DNA of 64,000 nt from Tritrichomonas musculus (GCA_039105265.1 JAPFFF010000023.1:2294001-2358000), one strand, 5' to 3'. Shown: positions 39,948 through 50,704, counted from the first letter of the stretch. Program-made: numbers and translations. Notes: generated by a model from the letters alone, not told the origin.

Positions 39948-41960
39948 ATGGAAATTGAGGAAGCCCTTGCTATAAAGAGAGATTTTCAGTCTCTATTTCT
40001 CGAATTTTTAGAAAACAATGATGATGATTGTGATATTTTCATGGAATTAACAAAATATATTATAGATTCTAATATTTCCAAAAATCATCAAGATTTACTA
40101 GATATATTTTATATGATATCAAATATAGTAAATTACCATAAACGCGAACATCATTTTTTCGACAAAATTATTCAAGTATTAAAATTCATACTCCCAGATA
40201 TACAGTCTCATTTTAATAATATCGATCTGTATAACATTTTTAAGACCAACAAATTATTTCTTTTATTTCTTATTCAACAAAAAGTAATTATACCGACCAC
40301 TGATTTAATCAATATTATAAAACAACTCTCAACAGAGCAATTTACAACTATACACAAATCAGCCTTTGTTGATGGTAAACCTGTTTATTCCATTTCTTCA
40401 GAAAAGTTGCCCAACAGGTATTTTTTATATACATCATTTAAAAGTTACGTTAACAATTCTATTAAGAAACAAATTGAAAAAGAAATTCGACAAAAGTTTG
40501 ATACTGACATCAAAACTTTTGAAAAAAAGTGCCAAAAAGGCGAGAATGATTCATTTATTTGTGGTTTAATTCGAGAAGACTTAATTGATGAGTTTGTTAT
40601 ACATGTGAATAAAACAAATTATCCACTTAATTCAACGATAGACGACTCAATATTCGAGTGTAACTTTTTCTTAATAAATAAAAATCCAACATTAATTGAA
40701 TATGCAACTTTTTGTGGGTCTTTTCAAATTTTCAAATATTTACAAATTAATCAAGTCCAAATAAATGAAAGTATCTGGGAATACGCAATTCATGGAAGAA
40801 ACCCAGACATCATTCACGTCATTGAAAGATTGAAAATTGAGCCAAGCCAAACGTTGGTAATAGAATCAATCAAATGCCACCACAATGGAATTGCAAATTA
40901 CATGAAAAATAACATTGTAACTAGTGATAAGGAAGAAGATGGTTTTATATATGCTGCTTTGGATCATTATAATTATGCTTTTTTACCTGATTACAAAAAG
41001 CTGTTGTCATTGAAAGACAAAATGAAAAATCCAATTTTGAGACAATTTTATTCATTAACTAAAATAACAATTCCTTCTTCTGAAACCAAAATTGAAATTT
41101 TCTATTTTCAAGATTTTTCGAATTTAAATGAAATCTTCATTCCTTCATCGGTGATTTCAATTGGTGATAACGTATTCTGTAATTGTAAAGGATTGAAAAT
41201 AGTTGCATTTGAAAGTCCATCTTCATTATATTCAATTGGAAGCAATGCTTTTGAAGGATGCTCATCACTTGCACGAATCGCAATTCCATCATCTGTAAAA
41301 ATGATTAATTCTGGTGCTTTCAAAAATTGCACAGCATTGAATCAAGTAGCAATTCCATCGTCTGTCACTTCATTTGGCATAAATATTTTTGATGGAATTC
41401 AATCACTTGATATGACAGGTGATGTCAAACATATTCATTCAAAATTGTTTGAAAATTGCTCATCATTGCGTCAGATAACAATTCCTGAATCAGTGACATC
41501 AATTGATGATGATGCTTTCTGCCAGTGCACATCGTTGTCAGAAATAACAATTCCTGATTCAGTGACATTTATTGGATCAGCGGCATTCAAGGGATGCTCA
41601 TCATTGAAAAGAATAGAAATTCCTTCGTCTGTTAATTCTATCGGATCTGCTGCTTTTGCTCAATGTTCATCATTAGAACAAATTACTCTTCCGGTCTCAT
41701 TGAAATCAATTAAAGCTGGCTCGTTTTGCATGTGCTCATCTTTGGAACAAATTGAAATTCCGAGTTCTGTGACATCAATTGAATCAGAAGCATTCGCTGA
41801 TTGTACAAAATTAAAGCAAGTTTCAATTGAAGAGCCACCGTCATTACAGTTCATTGGCCATAATGCATTCAAAGGATGCTGCTTATTGACGCCAATACCG
41901 ATTCCAAAATCAGTTCAAATGATTGCTAAAGATGCATTTGATTGGTGCTTATTACTGTAA
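39948..41960 (+). CDS. DUF3447-type ankyrin/BspA-like LRR protein
   Basis: A 670-residue protein. The N-terminal half is the helical domain typical of trichomonad DUF3447 proteins, ending in degenerate ankyrin units (about 230-310: LIEYATFCGSFQIFKYLQIN, then WEYAIHGRNPDIIHVIE). Residues about 365-670 are regular BspA-like LRR_5 units (SLxxIxIPSSVxSIGxxAFxxCSSL). The protein lacks a signal peptide and a transmembrane segment, so it is probably cytosolic, unlike the secreted BspA-like gene at 3155. The ATG is the first in frame. The combination is common in trichomonads and its function is unknown. Confidence 0.85.
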   Translation: MEIEEALAIKRDFQSLFLEFLENNDDDCDIFMELTKYIIDSNISKNHQDLLDIFYMISNIVNYHKREHHFFDKIIQVLKFILPDIQSHFNNIDLYNIFKTNKLFLLFLIQQKVIIPTTDLINIIKQLSTEQFTTIHKSAFVDGKPVYSISSEKLPNRYFLYTSFKSYVNNSIKKQIEKEIRQKFDTDIKTFEKKCQKGENDSFICGLIREDLIDEFVIHVNKTNYPLNSTIDDSIFECNFFLINKNPTLIEYATFCGSFQIFKYLQINQVQINESIWEYAIHGRNPDIIHVIERLKIEPSQTLVIESIKCHHNGIANYMKNNIVTSDKEEDGFIYAALDHYNYAFLPDYKKLLSLKDKMKNPILRQFYSLTKITIPSSETKIEIFYFQDFSNLNEIFIPSSVISIGDNVFCNCKGLKIVAFESPSSLYSIGSNAFEGCSSLARIAIPSSVKMINSGAFKNCTALNQVAIPSSVTSFGINIFDGIQSLDMTGDVKHIHSKLFENCSSLRQITIPESVTSIDDDAFCQCTSLSEITIPDSVTFIGSAAFKGCSSLKRIEIPSSVNSIGSAAFAQCSSLEQITLPVSLKSIKAGSFCMCSSLEQIEIPSSVTSIESEAFADCTKLKQVSIEEPPSLQFIGHNAFKGCCLLTPIPIPKSVQMIAKDAFDWCLLL

Positions 41961-42221
41961 CCTAGCTTTATTGAGTCATAAATGAACTATGGGGATATAA
42001 ACGAATTGAATATTCGTTAAATGAATCAAATATCTTCAAATCAAGAAAATTAAATAAAGAAAACTTTTAATTTTTTTCTTATTTGTTTAATTAAAAAAAA
42101 TAATATTTTTATTAATTTACTAATCAATTTGACCGAAATCATTATTCCTCGTACTTAAGCACTCAAGGTCGTACACTTGTCCGCGGACAGAGAAAGAGAT
42201 AGGAGGAGGTTCTCAATTTTA

Positions 42222-42440
42222 ATGATTCATATACCTGAAACATTTGTGAACTTGTTGAATCCATTAGAAAACTTGCAAGTTCTAAAAAACAGTGAATTTC
42301 ACTTGCCTATTCACTTGTCCTTAATAAATAACAATTACAAAGCTCCTGTTCATTCAAATGCTGCTTTTGCTAATGAATTATTTACTAAATACGTTTCTAT
42401 TTTGGAGTTATTTGTTCAAAATAAATTAAATGCCTGTTAA
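42222..42440 (+). CDS. Short hypothetical frame or gene scrap
   Basis: A 73-codon frame from ATG (a TTG-started version begins at 42177). The sequence HIPETFVNLLNPLENLQVLK is protein-like. It follows a GC-rich patch (GTCCGCGGACAG near 42179). It may be the tail of a lost gene. No family is recognised. Confidence 0.25.
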   Translation: MIHIPETFVNLLNPLENLQVLKNSEFHLPIHLSLINNNYKAPVHSNAAFANELFTKYVSILELFVQNKLNAC

Positions 42441-42789
42441 CATTATCAAAATTCTTCCTAACTAGCACCATGAAAAAAAATATTAAAATCATTTTCATTT
42501 AGTATTTTATTTGATTGTTTTTCATTTTTTTTATTAAAAAATATAAATTATTTGTTTAATGTGTTACTCGCAGCATAAACAATGAGAAATAAATATTATA
42601 GCTATAATTTCATTACAATGATATAACTACTACTTTTCATGACATTTTAGAACATTCAATTTTGAATAGAGCGAAAAATCAACACTTTTAACTTGAAATT
42701 TTTATTTCAATTGCACTCAATTTTTAAATTCCAATTAGAATTTATTTTCTAAGAACTCAAGACTTCACTTATTTTCATGAGCTCTAAAC

Positions 42790-42885
42790 AAAAGATTCAA
42801 ACAATTCGATATGTTGTTTTTTGAAGTACTGGAGTTGGTAAAAGTACTTTAGGAAATGTTCTTTTGGGTAACAAAATGTTCTTTT
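42790..42885 (+). pseudogene. Relic of an AIG1/IAN-type GTPase P-loop
   Basis: The plus strand reads TIRYVVF, a TGA, then STGVGKSTLGNVLLGNK. This is the G1 motif of an AIG1-like or TRAFAC GTPase with a stop where a Gly would be expected. Nothing recognisable follows. Confidence 0.5.
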
Positions 42886-43093
42886 TTTAATCTCTACTCT
42901 TAAACTCCTCTAAAATAGTTAACATATTAATTTATATAGAAAATAGAATAAACATTCTTTTATGAATTAATTCTTTTATAATTTCACTCTATTGTTAATT
43001 AGAATTTTCTTTAATTAATTAATTGTCTCTAAATTTCCAATTAATTAATAATAATAATGATAATTTAACAATAGCAAATCATATCAAATTTAT

Positions 43094-43099
<6 letters not shown>

Positions 43100-43132
<33 letters not shown>
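43100..43132. repeat. (TA)n microsatellite
   Basis: Perfect TA dinucleotide run of about 16 units. Confidence 0.9.
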
Positions 43133-43137
<5 letters not shown>

Positions 43138-43619
43138 CTAAAAATACTAATAGCAATAAAATAAGAATTAGTTTATTAAGAACCTAAACTTGAAATTTAA
43201 AGGATATTGCTATTCTTTGATTTAAATAATGCAATAATTTTCTCATCATCAGTTAATTCAAAAGGTCTTTTTCATAAAATAATATATTTTCACCATAAAA
43301 ATTATTCAATAATTTTTTAATTGCTGAAACTTTTATCAACTTTTTTTCATTTGAACGATCAAAACGCATTGAATTTTCGATTTGGAAAATTCATTTGGTT
43401 TTAATCAATGGATTGGATTTGGGAAGCATTTGAGAATCTAATTGCTGATTGCTGAAAAAAAGATATAAAAACTACATTTTTTAATGATAAAAACAAACAT
43501 AATCATATCTTTTTTTTTTTTTTTTTAAAAAAAAATAAATCCTTTTTATTTAAAATAAAAGTAAAAGATCTATCATTAATGGAATATGTCCAAAATGTGC
43601 ATAATTTTATCTAAGAAAA

Positions 43620-45275
43620 TTAATGTTTCTTTTGGTTCTCTTCTAAAATATATTGTGCTGATTCATCGAAGCCATTACTTTTTAGCACATCAACCATTTT
43701 GATTGCAATAGGATGATATCTCAATTTTCTTTTAAAAAGTGAATTTATAAATTTCTTTGAAGTTTTTTCCATCAAGCTTTCTAAGAAGCGTTTTGGATAT
43801 TCAATATTAGTATATTTCAATACCTTATCAATTAAATCTTCATTATAAAGCTTGCAAATTTTTAATAAAATATTAAAATCAATTGAAGATGAAAACTTAT
43901 TTTCAATTTCGTTATTCATGCTTCGATTAATCCAATCCAAAATGAAGTTGGCCGTTTTAGCATTATGAATTACCGAATTTTGGAAGAATCTAAAAATTTC
44001 ACTTGGATTTGCGTCTTTTATCATATATTCAACAGCGTTAGTCACTCCGTTATATATCCATTGTAAGAAAATTGGATACTGTCCAATATAAATGTCGATC
44101 TTGCTACTTTTATGTGAATACAAAAATTTAAATAATTCGAAATCTTGATGTGTAATTCGCAAAAATGAACAATATGAAGTATCATCGACATTATTGTCAA
44201 TATTATCCATTATATAAGCAATCTTTTTGAGACATGGTAATAATATATGATAATTAGCTGACTCAAAAGCTACAATTAAATGGTCATGATTCAAATAACT
44301 GTATATATTATCTTCATTATCTTCAAAATCTTCTAAATTTTCGCTTTCTTTGTTTCCTTCTGATATATCAATAAAATAATCTGTTAATTCATACTGATGA
44401 GAGTTTATTGAAAATTGAAATGCACGATCAATTGGACATTTTGTCTCACATATATGAATTATTTCGTAGTTTCTTCCTGAAATTGCATAGCATATCAAAT
44501 TATCATCAAAAATAATACTTGGTTGCATCCATAAAAACTTGAATATCTTAATAGATCCATAAGTAGCAGCAATTTGAATAAGTGATGGAGTTTTGCATTC
44601 AGTTAATGTTCGTTCATAATATGAATAGTCAAAATTATAATTAATATCATAATTATTTTTGGCCAAAATTGATTGAAATTCTTCAATATCATCTTCTCGA
44701 ATTGATTTGTGTAAAGGTGAAGGATTATTACTTTTTTCACGATTTTGTTTATGATCTTCTGGATTTGCTATTACTTTTTTTAAAAAATTGGATAAATTGG
44801 AATCATTTCCATTTAATATATTATCTTTCCTTTTTTCGGCATATTCATGATCATAATCATCAATTTCATGGTAGAAATAAGCAAAAAATTTTTGTGAAAC
44901 AATTGATTTTTGTATGATTGACTCAAGAGAAATCAAGTTTTTCGAAAAAAGATAATAAACATCGTAATGCATACTTGTCATTATATCAAGTATGTCAATA
45001 TCTTTGATATCAAATTGCTTTATTTTCTGATAAAAATAAATTAAAACATTTAAAATGAGTTCTAGCTTGGTGAAATTATATATTGTAAAAAGATGTATGT
45101 TCCAAACGAATTGAAGAATGGATTCACGATTATCAAAGAAATATTTTGAATTATCTTCAATAAATTTAATGATTTCCTGATATGATTCTTCAGTAATATG
45201 ATTAAGAAGATTTTGATATTGTTGAATTACTGTATATCTTTCATTATTTTGGGAAAGAAATTCTTCGGCATTCAT
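43620..45275 (-). CDS. DUF3447-type ankyrin protein
   Basis: A 551-residue protein from an ATG at 45275. The N-terminal ~150 residues are the alpha-helical domain seen in trichomonad DUF3447 proteins (YQNLLNHITEESYQEIIKFI). Ankyrin-like units follow from about 187 (PLHKSIREDDIEEFQSIL, then LIQIAATYGSIKIFKFLWM, then CYAISGRNYEIIHICETK) and continue weakly to the C-terminus. It is soluble and presumably a binding scaffold. It has the same N-terminal architecture as the 39948 gene but no LRR tail. The DUF3447 name is from memory of trichomonad annotations. Confidence 0.8.
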   Translation of the reverse strand: MNAEEFLSQNNERYTVIQQYQNLLNHITEESYQEIIKFIEDNSKYFFDNRESILQFVWNIHLFTIYNFTKLELILNVLIYFYQKIKQFDIKDIDILDIMTSMHYDVYYLFSKNLISLESIIQKSIVSQKFFAYFYHEIDDYDHEYAEKRKDNILNGNDSNLSNFLKKVIANPEDHKQNREKSNNPSPLHKSIREDDIEEFQSILAKNNYDINYNFDYSYYERTLTECKTPSLIQIAATYGSIKIFKFLWMQPSIIFDDNLICYAISGRNYEIIHICETKCPIDRAFQFSINSHQYELTDYFIDISEGNKESENLEDFEDNEDNIYSYLNHDHLIVAFESANYHILLPCLKKIAYIMDNIDNNVDDTSYCSFLRITHQDFELFKFLYSHKSSKIDIYIGQYPIFLQWIYNGVTNAVEYMIKDANPSEIFRFFQNSVIHNAKTANFILDWINRSMNNEIENKFSSSIDFNILLKICKLYNEDLIDKVLKYTNIEYPKRFLESLMEKTSKKFINSLFKRKLRYHPIAIKMVDVLKSNGFDESAQYILEENQKKH

Positions 45276-46092
45276 AAATTATTATGAATATTTTAAAAAT
45301 TTTATTGAAAATTTTGACAAAAAAAATTCCAAAAATTTTGAAAAATTTTCCATGTTAAAATATTGAACGATGTGGCAGGCTAAAATCATATCTTCTTTTT
45401 ATATTATTAAATTATATTATATTTAATAACAGTAATAAAATATATATAATGAATTTAAGACCAAAATATTCCATAAATTATATTCTATATGTATTTTTTC
45501 ACTAATAATATATTGAATAAAATTATTATGTAAACAATTCAAAAATACTTAGAAAATAAAATATTAATATATACATGATGAGCAGTAAAGCAAAATGAAA
45601 AATATTTAAATTATTTTCAAAAACTTTTTTTTTTTGAAATTTATCACTTTATTAAAGAAATGTTTGTATTTTAATCTGATTTGATTATCAAAATTTATAA
45701 AAATATGAAAATTGTGTTCTAAATAAAATAATAGATCAATTTTTTATATATTAGTATATTTTTACCCAATTTCGGATTATATTGTTCTAATTCATATTAA
45801 AATGTCTTGATTTCACTATTTTTTTCTCTCCTTTATAATCTTAATCTAATAAATACATCGAATTATTATATGTTGTTAAAAATGAAAGAAAAGTTTTGAT
45901 GAAACATTCTAAATCAAATGAATTACTTAACTTTTTATTTATGCTTTTAGATTTTGATCATTATTATTATCATCACATTCTATTTCAATATTAAAATAAA
46001 AGAAATTAAATTTATTTATTTGGATTCAAAAGCGTATTTCATTCTTTTAATTTACAATTAAAATTCAATGCTTTATGATCTTAAAGTATTGA
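45276..46092. other. Intergenic, AT-rich
   Basis: About 800 bp. No gene or bounded element. An ATG at 46068 opens a short frame that leads, one frame away, into the next gene. Confidence 0.5.
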
Positions 46093-47637
46093 AAAAAAGA
46101 TAAGATAAAAGATAAAAAGCTGTTAGCAATATCCTTTCTGTTATTTGTCGGTTACAATTTTTTATATTATATATTTCATTGCTTTTCTCATTCTTATGTT
46201 AAAATCAAAATTACAAAAAGATACAAAAAAATATTTTATGAGCCTTATTTATTTCCAAAAGAAAAAGATGTATTTTATTACTATTTAAACCAAGCGCATA
46301 CATATTTTGAATATGGATCTAGTGGAGGCATACATCAAGCAGCCAAGCGAGGATTAAAAATATATTCTGCCGAAGTTGGGCCTTTATGGGTTTCATACTT
46401 AAAAAAAGAGATTAAAAGGATTGATCAAGTTTTAGCAAAGCCAACAAATATAACATATTTATATTACGATCTTCAAACAAAAATCACGCCTACAAAAGAA
46501 GATTTCAAACAATACGTTACGCTTTATGATCATAAAAAATATAATGCAGATCTAATATATATTGATGGGCAATATCATACATCTTGTATTTTTCACATGT
46601 ATAACCAAATTGACAGTAAGACAATAATTATCATTCATGATCTTGACAAGCCAAAACTTCGCAAAGATATTAAATCGTTTTATAAACAAATACAAAAAGT
46701 TGGAAGATTATTTGTATTTCAAAAAAAAGATCCAGCACCAACTCTGACTGATGACATTATTGAAAAAATTGAAGAAAAGGATTTTACGGTGGGAGTTAAA
46801 ATTGGAATTGAAACTTATTTAAGAAAAAACCTCAGCAGTGTAGTTGAACATTATATGAAATATGATAATGACGAAATGATGACAAAACCGCCCAAAAAAC
46901 TAGCTTTTTTCTTATGGTGGCAAGGAATTGAGACAGCTCCGCCCATAATTAAAGTTTGTCTCGCTGCTGTTCGGAAGAATCTACCAGATGGAGAAGTCAT
47001 ACTCATAACCAAAGATAATATTTCAAATCTTGTTCAACTTCCAAACTGGATCTTTGAAAAAGTGGAGAAAAAAACATTATCATTGAATCATTTATCAGAT
47101 TTATTAAGATACACTCTTCTTTCTAAATATGGCGGGCTTTGGATTGATGCAACAATATTCACAAAGGACCAAATATCTTCAGAAATATTTGACACTCCAT
47201 ATTACACGATCCACTTCGATGATACATATAAATATGTTACCGGTAAATGGGCAACATTTGTTCAAGCATCATACATTAATAATATTGTGACAAAGTTTAT
47301 GTCTGAGCTTTTTTTAGCTTTTTTAAAATATCATGATAAAGTATTTAACTATTTTATAGCAGACTTCATGATGCTTCTTGGCTATGATTACATTCCATCT
47401 TTCAAAAGAACAATTCAAAATGTTCCTTTCAATAATCCAGCCGTTTTACAGATGCTGGATCATATTCATGATAAATACTCAGAAGACTCTTATAATTATT
47501 TGACAAAAGATACAAATTTCTTTAAAATTACTTGGAAGTCAAATTTAAAGCCTTATATAGATGGACAACAAACAGTTTTTGGTTATATTGCATCTAAGTA
47601 TCTTCATAATTCTTCACTCTATAACGAAAAAGTATAG
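46093..47637 (+). CDS. Methyltransferase-like domain fused to capsular-polysaccharide-type glycosyltransferase
   Basis: About 514 codons are open from a TGA at 46090-46092, but the first in-frame ATG is only at 46597. Before it lie a signal-anchor (about 15-35, LLAISFLLFVGYNFLYYIF) and a SAM-methyltransferase-like domain (TYFEYGSSGGIHQAAKRG, then KYNADLIYIDGQYHTS, then IIIIHDLDKP). From about 275 the Caps_synth/GT32-like glycosyltransferase follows: KKLAFFLWWQGIETAPPIIK, LSLNHLSDLLRYTLLSKYGG, LWIDATIF (the DxD-like acidic site, about 350). The true start is probably the ATG at 46068, one reading frame away across an A-rich run (GAAAAAAAGA). A homopolymer error or mutation there would explain the missing start. 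It would be a Golgi type II membrane enzyme acting on surface glycans. Confidence 0.75.
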   Translation, partial: KKDKIKDKKLLAISFLLFVGYNFLYYIFHCFSHSYVKIKITKRYKKIFYEPYLFPKEKDVFYYYLNQAHTYFEYGSSGGIHQAAKRGLKIYSAEVGPLWVSYLKKEIKRIDQVLAKPTNITYLYYDLQTKITPTKEDFKQYVTLYDHKKYNADLIYIDGQYHTSCIFHMYNQIDSKTIIIIHDLDKPKLRKDIKSFYKQIQKVGRLFVFQKKDPAPTLTDDIIEKIEEKDFTVGVKIGIETYLRKNLSSVVEHYMKYDNDEMMTKPPKKLAFFLWWQGIETAPPIIKVCLAAVRKNLPDGEVILITKDNISNLVQLPNWIFEKVEKKTLSLNHLSDLLRYTLLSKYGGLWIDATIFTKDQISSEIFDTPYYTIHFDDTYKYVTGKWATFVQASYINNIVTKFMSELFLAFLKYHDKVFNYFIADFMMLLGYDYIPSFKRTIQNVPFNNPAVLQMLDHIHDKYSEDSYNYLTKDTNFFKITWKSNLKPYIDGQQTVFGYIASKYLHNSSLYNEKV

Positions 47638-47655
47638 ATTCTCTATCTTTTATAA

Positions 47656-48327
47656 ATGTTATATTGTTATCTTTTTATATATATCATTGTTATTGTTATT
47701 ATCATATTGCAGAATTCTATATTGGTCTTTTCTTCGCCTTCTTCACAAATTAAAGCCATTCCTCTCCCATCTGGCGAGAAAACCATTAGTGTAGCTTGTC
47801 TTGATAATTCAATAGTTTCTCTGAGCTCTAATGGCAAGGTTTTTTCTTCGCCTGTTGATAAAGGAGAAAGCTTACTTAGATTTTCAGCAGTTGAAGAACT
47901 AGCAGGTCAAGAAATTGTCTGCGTGTCAGGAACATACACCCATTGCTTGGCAGTCAGCAAAGAAGGCCACGTTTTTGGATGTGGATCAAATAGTAGTGGA
48001 CAACTCGGCTTCGACGAAGGAATAAATTCAGTTTCTTCGTTCAAGTTGATTTCTTCTCTTGGAGAAAACAAAATCAAAGCAGTTTATGCTGGATATGGTA
48101 ATTCACTTTTTGAAACGCATGAAGGTAAAATCCTCTCATATTGGTACAACAATTATGGAGAGCTCCTCCTGGGCGACATCTCAAGTCAAAATGTTTACAT
48201 ACCAACAGAGATAAAGAACATTGAAAGCGTTGCATTCTGCATTGCAGGAGGTAACCTCAGTGTCATTTTCATAGGTGGAAGTCCCCCACCAAACACACCA
48301 AACAGGATGATTAATCACTACGAATGA
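47656..48327 (+). pseudogene. RCC1-repeat fragment
   Basis: About 200 codons of an RCC1/beta-propeller protein (EIVCVSGTYTHCLAVSKEGH, VFGCGSNSSGQLGFDEG, AYAGYGNSLF-like blades) starting at about 47715. The ATG at 47656 adds a hydrophobic stretch (YCYLFIYIIVIVIIIL) that looks accidental. Only about three of the expected seven blades remain, and the frame closes at INHYE. It is either a truncated gene or the remains of one. The preceding gene ends only 18 bp upstream, which suggests the junction arose by rearrangement. Confidence 0.6.
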
Positions 48328-48455
48328 TAATCAACGGAGTCATATCAACTTGATCTGATTAAAACTAATTAAAAATATATGTTTACAATGTTTTAATATA
48401 AATGAAAAATAAAATAAGGTTTACGAAAGCATTTTTTCAGTTAAAAAAAGATATA

Positions 48456-48794
48456 CAGTAGGTAAAATAACTTCATAACATTCACAATAACCTCAGAACA
48501 CTTACAACTTTTTGATTATCAGCATTGAAATTCTCAGAATTATATTTCAATAAATTTATTCAATTCTTTTTTTATGTTCTGAGATTTGCTTTTTATTTTT
48601 TTACCCTAATATTTTACCCTTTATTCAATCTTATCAATATTTTGTTTGCTATAAATTCAATTGCTTAGGATATTCTGAGTAAATTATTTTCTCGATCATT
48701 TAATTTATTCAATGATTCTATACTTAAATAAAATAAGCGTCAGAAAGTCTCTCAATAGTGTTCTGAGGTTATTATGAGAAATTTTACCATACTG
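48456..48794. mobile_element. 339-bp TA-flanked MITE (TIR CAGTAGGTAAAAT...)
   Basis: The left end (CAGTAGGTAAAATAACTTCA, then ACAATAACCTCAGAACAC) and the complement of the right end (CAGTATGGTAAAATTTCTCA, then TAATAACCTCAGAACAC) match over about 45 bp. TA flanks both sides (48454-48455 and 48795-48796). It starts with CAGTA like the pogo ends but is otherwise a separate family. Non-coding. Confidence 0.8.
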
Positions 48795-48830
48795 TATTTG
48801 GAAAATGGTTTATCAGAATTCCATTTTTCC

Positions 48831-48859
48831 AAAAAAAAAAAAAAAAAAAAAAAAAAAAA
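48831..48859. repeat. A29 homopolymer
   Basis: Uninterrupted A tract 36 bp beyond the MITE at 48456-48794. Confidence 0.9.
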
Positions 48860-49040
48860 GCAGAAATCAAGTTTGATTAAAAATAATCAAATAATATGAT
48901 TTCTTACTTTTTTGATTATTTTTCGCGAATAATATGATTAGATTTCATAAAAACACTTGCAATTTCCTCATTGAGTAAAATCAAGAAAACATTTTATATA
49001 CTATATCCTATAAATTTTAAAAAATTATTTTATTGAGTAA

Positions 49041-50354
49041 TTAATTATTAAGAAGTTCTTTTTGGAAATTCTGAATTTCATTGAGTGCCTCTTTATATTT
49101 GGTGTCAACAGGTATTTTAGTAATGAAATGCTTAAAAGCATTCTTTAAAACCAATGTTTCTCTCAATAAAGAGATTGAATTATCGAAATAAATAGTTGGA
49201 CAGAACACTTTCTTTTTTGATGAAATTTTAGAAAAAGAGAATAAATTAAAACCGATTCCATCAATTCTCTTGAATTCCAATTCTTTTGCAATTTTCACAG
49301 ACGATTGCATGAAGAAGTCAACAATTGGAGGACAAAGTGTCACTTGTCCAATTCCGGAATTTCTTCCAGTAGCTCTTCCATCCTCGCCAATAAAGTTTCC
49401 ATTGTTAATCCAATAAAAAACTTTATCTTTAATATTATCATTCAAATCTTCTTTAAACAATTTGAATATATCAGTTAATGTCATGTCATCTTTTGGATTA
49501 ACCGACAAATTAACGGTTGAAATACAATTTGTATTTCTCCAATTAATTTTGGATTGATCATCATCAGCAAATTTTCTTGTGTCAACAATGATTGGCAGTG
49601 ACAGTGGCTGCCTTTTGTATGAATGTCCTTCAAAATTTTTTGCCATTGCATTCAAATTCATCGTAACGGCTGTCCACAGAAATTCATTCATATATTTTGG
49701 CTTCTTTAATTTTGTGTCATAACATGTTAGTTCTTCAAATGGAATTTCATCGTCAAAATGGATTTGAATTGGCTCTTTTTTGACCAAATGTGAGTCATTC
49801 ACATCAAATGGAAATGAAGTGAAATTTTTATTTGAATGGATATTTGGCTTGTTCCTTTCTGCACGTTCTATTTCTGCTTTAAAGGCAACAGAATCTTGTA
49901 TAGGAACAATTTTTTCTTCACGAGATAAGGACTGATCAGAAGGAAACGCATCAAGGATGTCATTATCAAGTGCATGATTAATTGCATTGATGACAAAACC
50001 GCCATCAGCAGTAATATGATTTGTATTTATTACAATAACATTGTCATTGAATGCAATTGTCGTTAATCGGTCTGTTATTGGCGAGGTGTGAAATCGTTCA
50101 ATCCAATGACAGGCTTCTCGACATTCTTGTATCCACATTGGCAATTTGATAATACTATCATTAATCGATTCTTCTGATGCAATCGAATAGTGATTATTGT
50201 CCACTTTTAAACGTAGTCCGAAAAGTATTTTTTGAAAATTGTTAACTATTTTTTTAATGGATTCTTGTTTGTTAACTCTGATCGAAAATTGAACAAAAGA
50301 TGAATAATATGGGTTTGCAAATGCACTCTCTATTCCGAACAACTGACGAAGCAT
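49041..50354 (-). CDS. HxxxDG acyltransferase (alcohol acetyltransferase/condensation-like)
   Basis: A 437-residue protein from an ATG (complement of 50352-50354). It has the CoA-dependent acyltransferase signature NHITADGG (His113, Asp117) and the two-lobed layout of alcohol O-acetyltransferase, condensation-domain and PapA5-like enzymes. A second-lobe element is LPIIVDTRKF, followed by a Gly-rich segment NSGIGQVTLCPP. It would transfer an acyl group from CoA to an alcohol or amine; the substrate is unknown. A 192-bp piece of its 5' half and a piece of its upstream region are duplicated at 59311-60001, showing this locus as the donor. Confidence 0.72.
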   Translation of the reverse strand: MLRQLFGIESAFANPYYSSFVQFSIRVNKQESIKKIVNNFQKILFGLRLKVDNNHYSIASEESINDSIIKLPMWIQECREACHWIERFHTSPITDRLTTIAFNDNVIVINTNHITADGGFVINAINHALDNDILDAFPSDQSLSREEKIVPIQDSVAFKAEIERAERNKPNIHSNKNFTSFPFDVNDSHLVKKEPIQIHFDDEIPFEELTCYDTKLKKPKYMNEFLWTAVTMNLNAMAKNFEGHSYKRQPLSLPIIVDTRKFADDDQSKINWRNTNCISTVNLSVNPKDDMTLTDIFKLFKEDLNDNIKDKVFYWINNGNFIGEDGRATGRNSGIGQVTLCPPIVDFFMQSSVKIAKELEFKRIDGIGFNLFSFSKISSKKKVFCPTIYFDNSISLLRETLVLKNAFKHFITKIPVDTKYKEALNEIQNFQKELLNN

Positions 50355-50451
50355 TGTAAATGTAAAATTTTTTTGATCAACATTTTTATATCACATTTCC
50401 ATTGTATAAAGAATCAGATATTAAACATTTTTATATAATTATTTTGTTTTT

Positions 50452-50668
50452 TTCCATTTACTATTGATCTAGAAGCTTTTTTCAATTTATTTTCAATTCA
50501 TAAAAATATTTTATTCTATTCAATTTTTTCAATATCCATTCAATAAATTTCATAAACCTCATTCAAATAATACTCCATGTTTATCATTAGTTATCAATAT
50601 ATATTATTATATAAGCTAAGGATGTCAAATTCAAAATCAGCATGATAATAAGCCCAATTTGGAGGAGG
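50452..50668. repeat. Segment duplicated at 59782-60001
   Basis: About 217 bp upstream of the acyltransferase are virtually identical to 59782-60001 (starting CCATTTA.TATTGATCTAGAA, ending TTGGAGGAGGAT). Confidence 0.9.
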
Positions 50669-50702
50669 ATGGAGGATCTTTTTTTGAAAGGATAGGTGGG
50701 CC

Positions 50703-50704
<2 letters not shown>

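Larger units (their letters stand above)
42441..43619. other. Intergenic with GTPase relic and TA microsatellite
   Basis: AT-rich. Holds the P-loop relic at 42790-42885, a (TA)n run at about 43100-43132 and a T17 tract at 43510-43526. Confidence 0.6.
48328..49040. other. Intergenic with a MITE and an A29 tract
   Basis: Contains the element at 48456-48794 and a homopolymer at 48831-48859. Nothing else seen. Confidence 0.6.
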
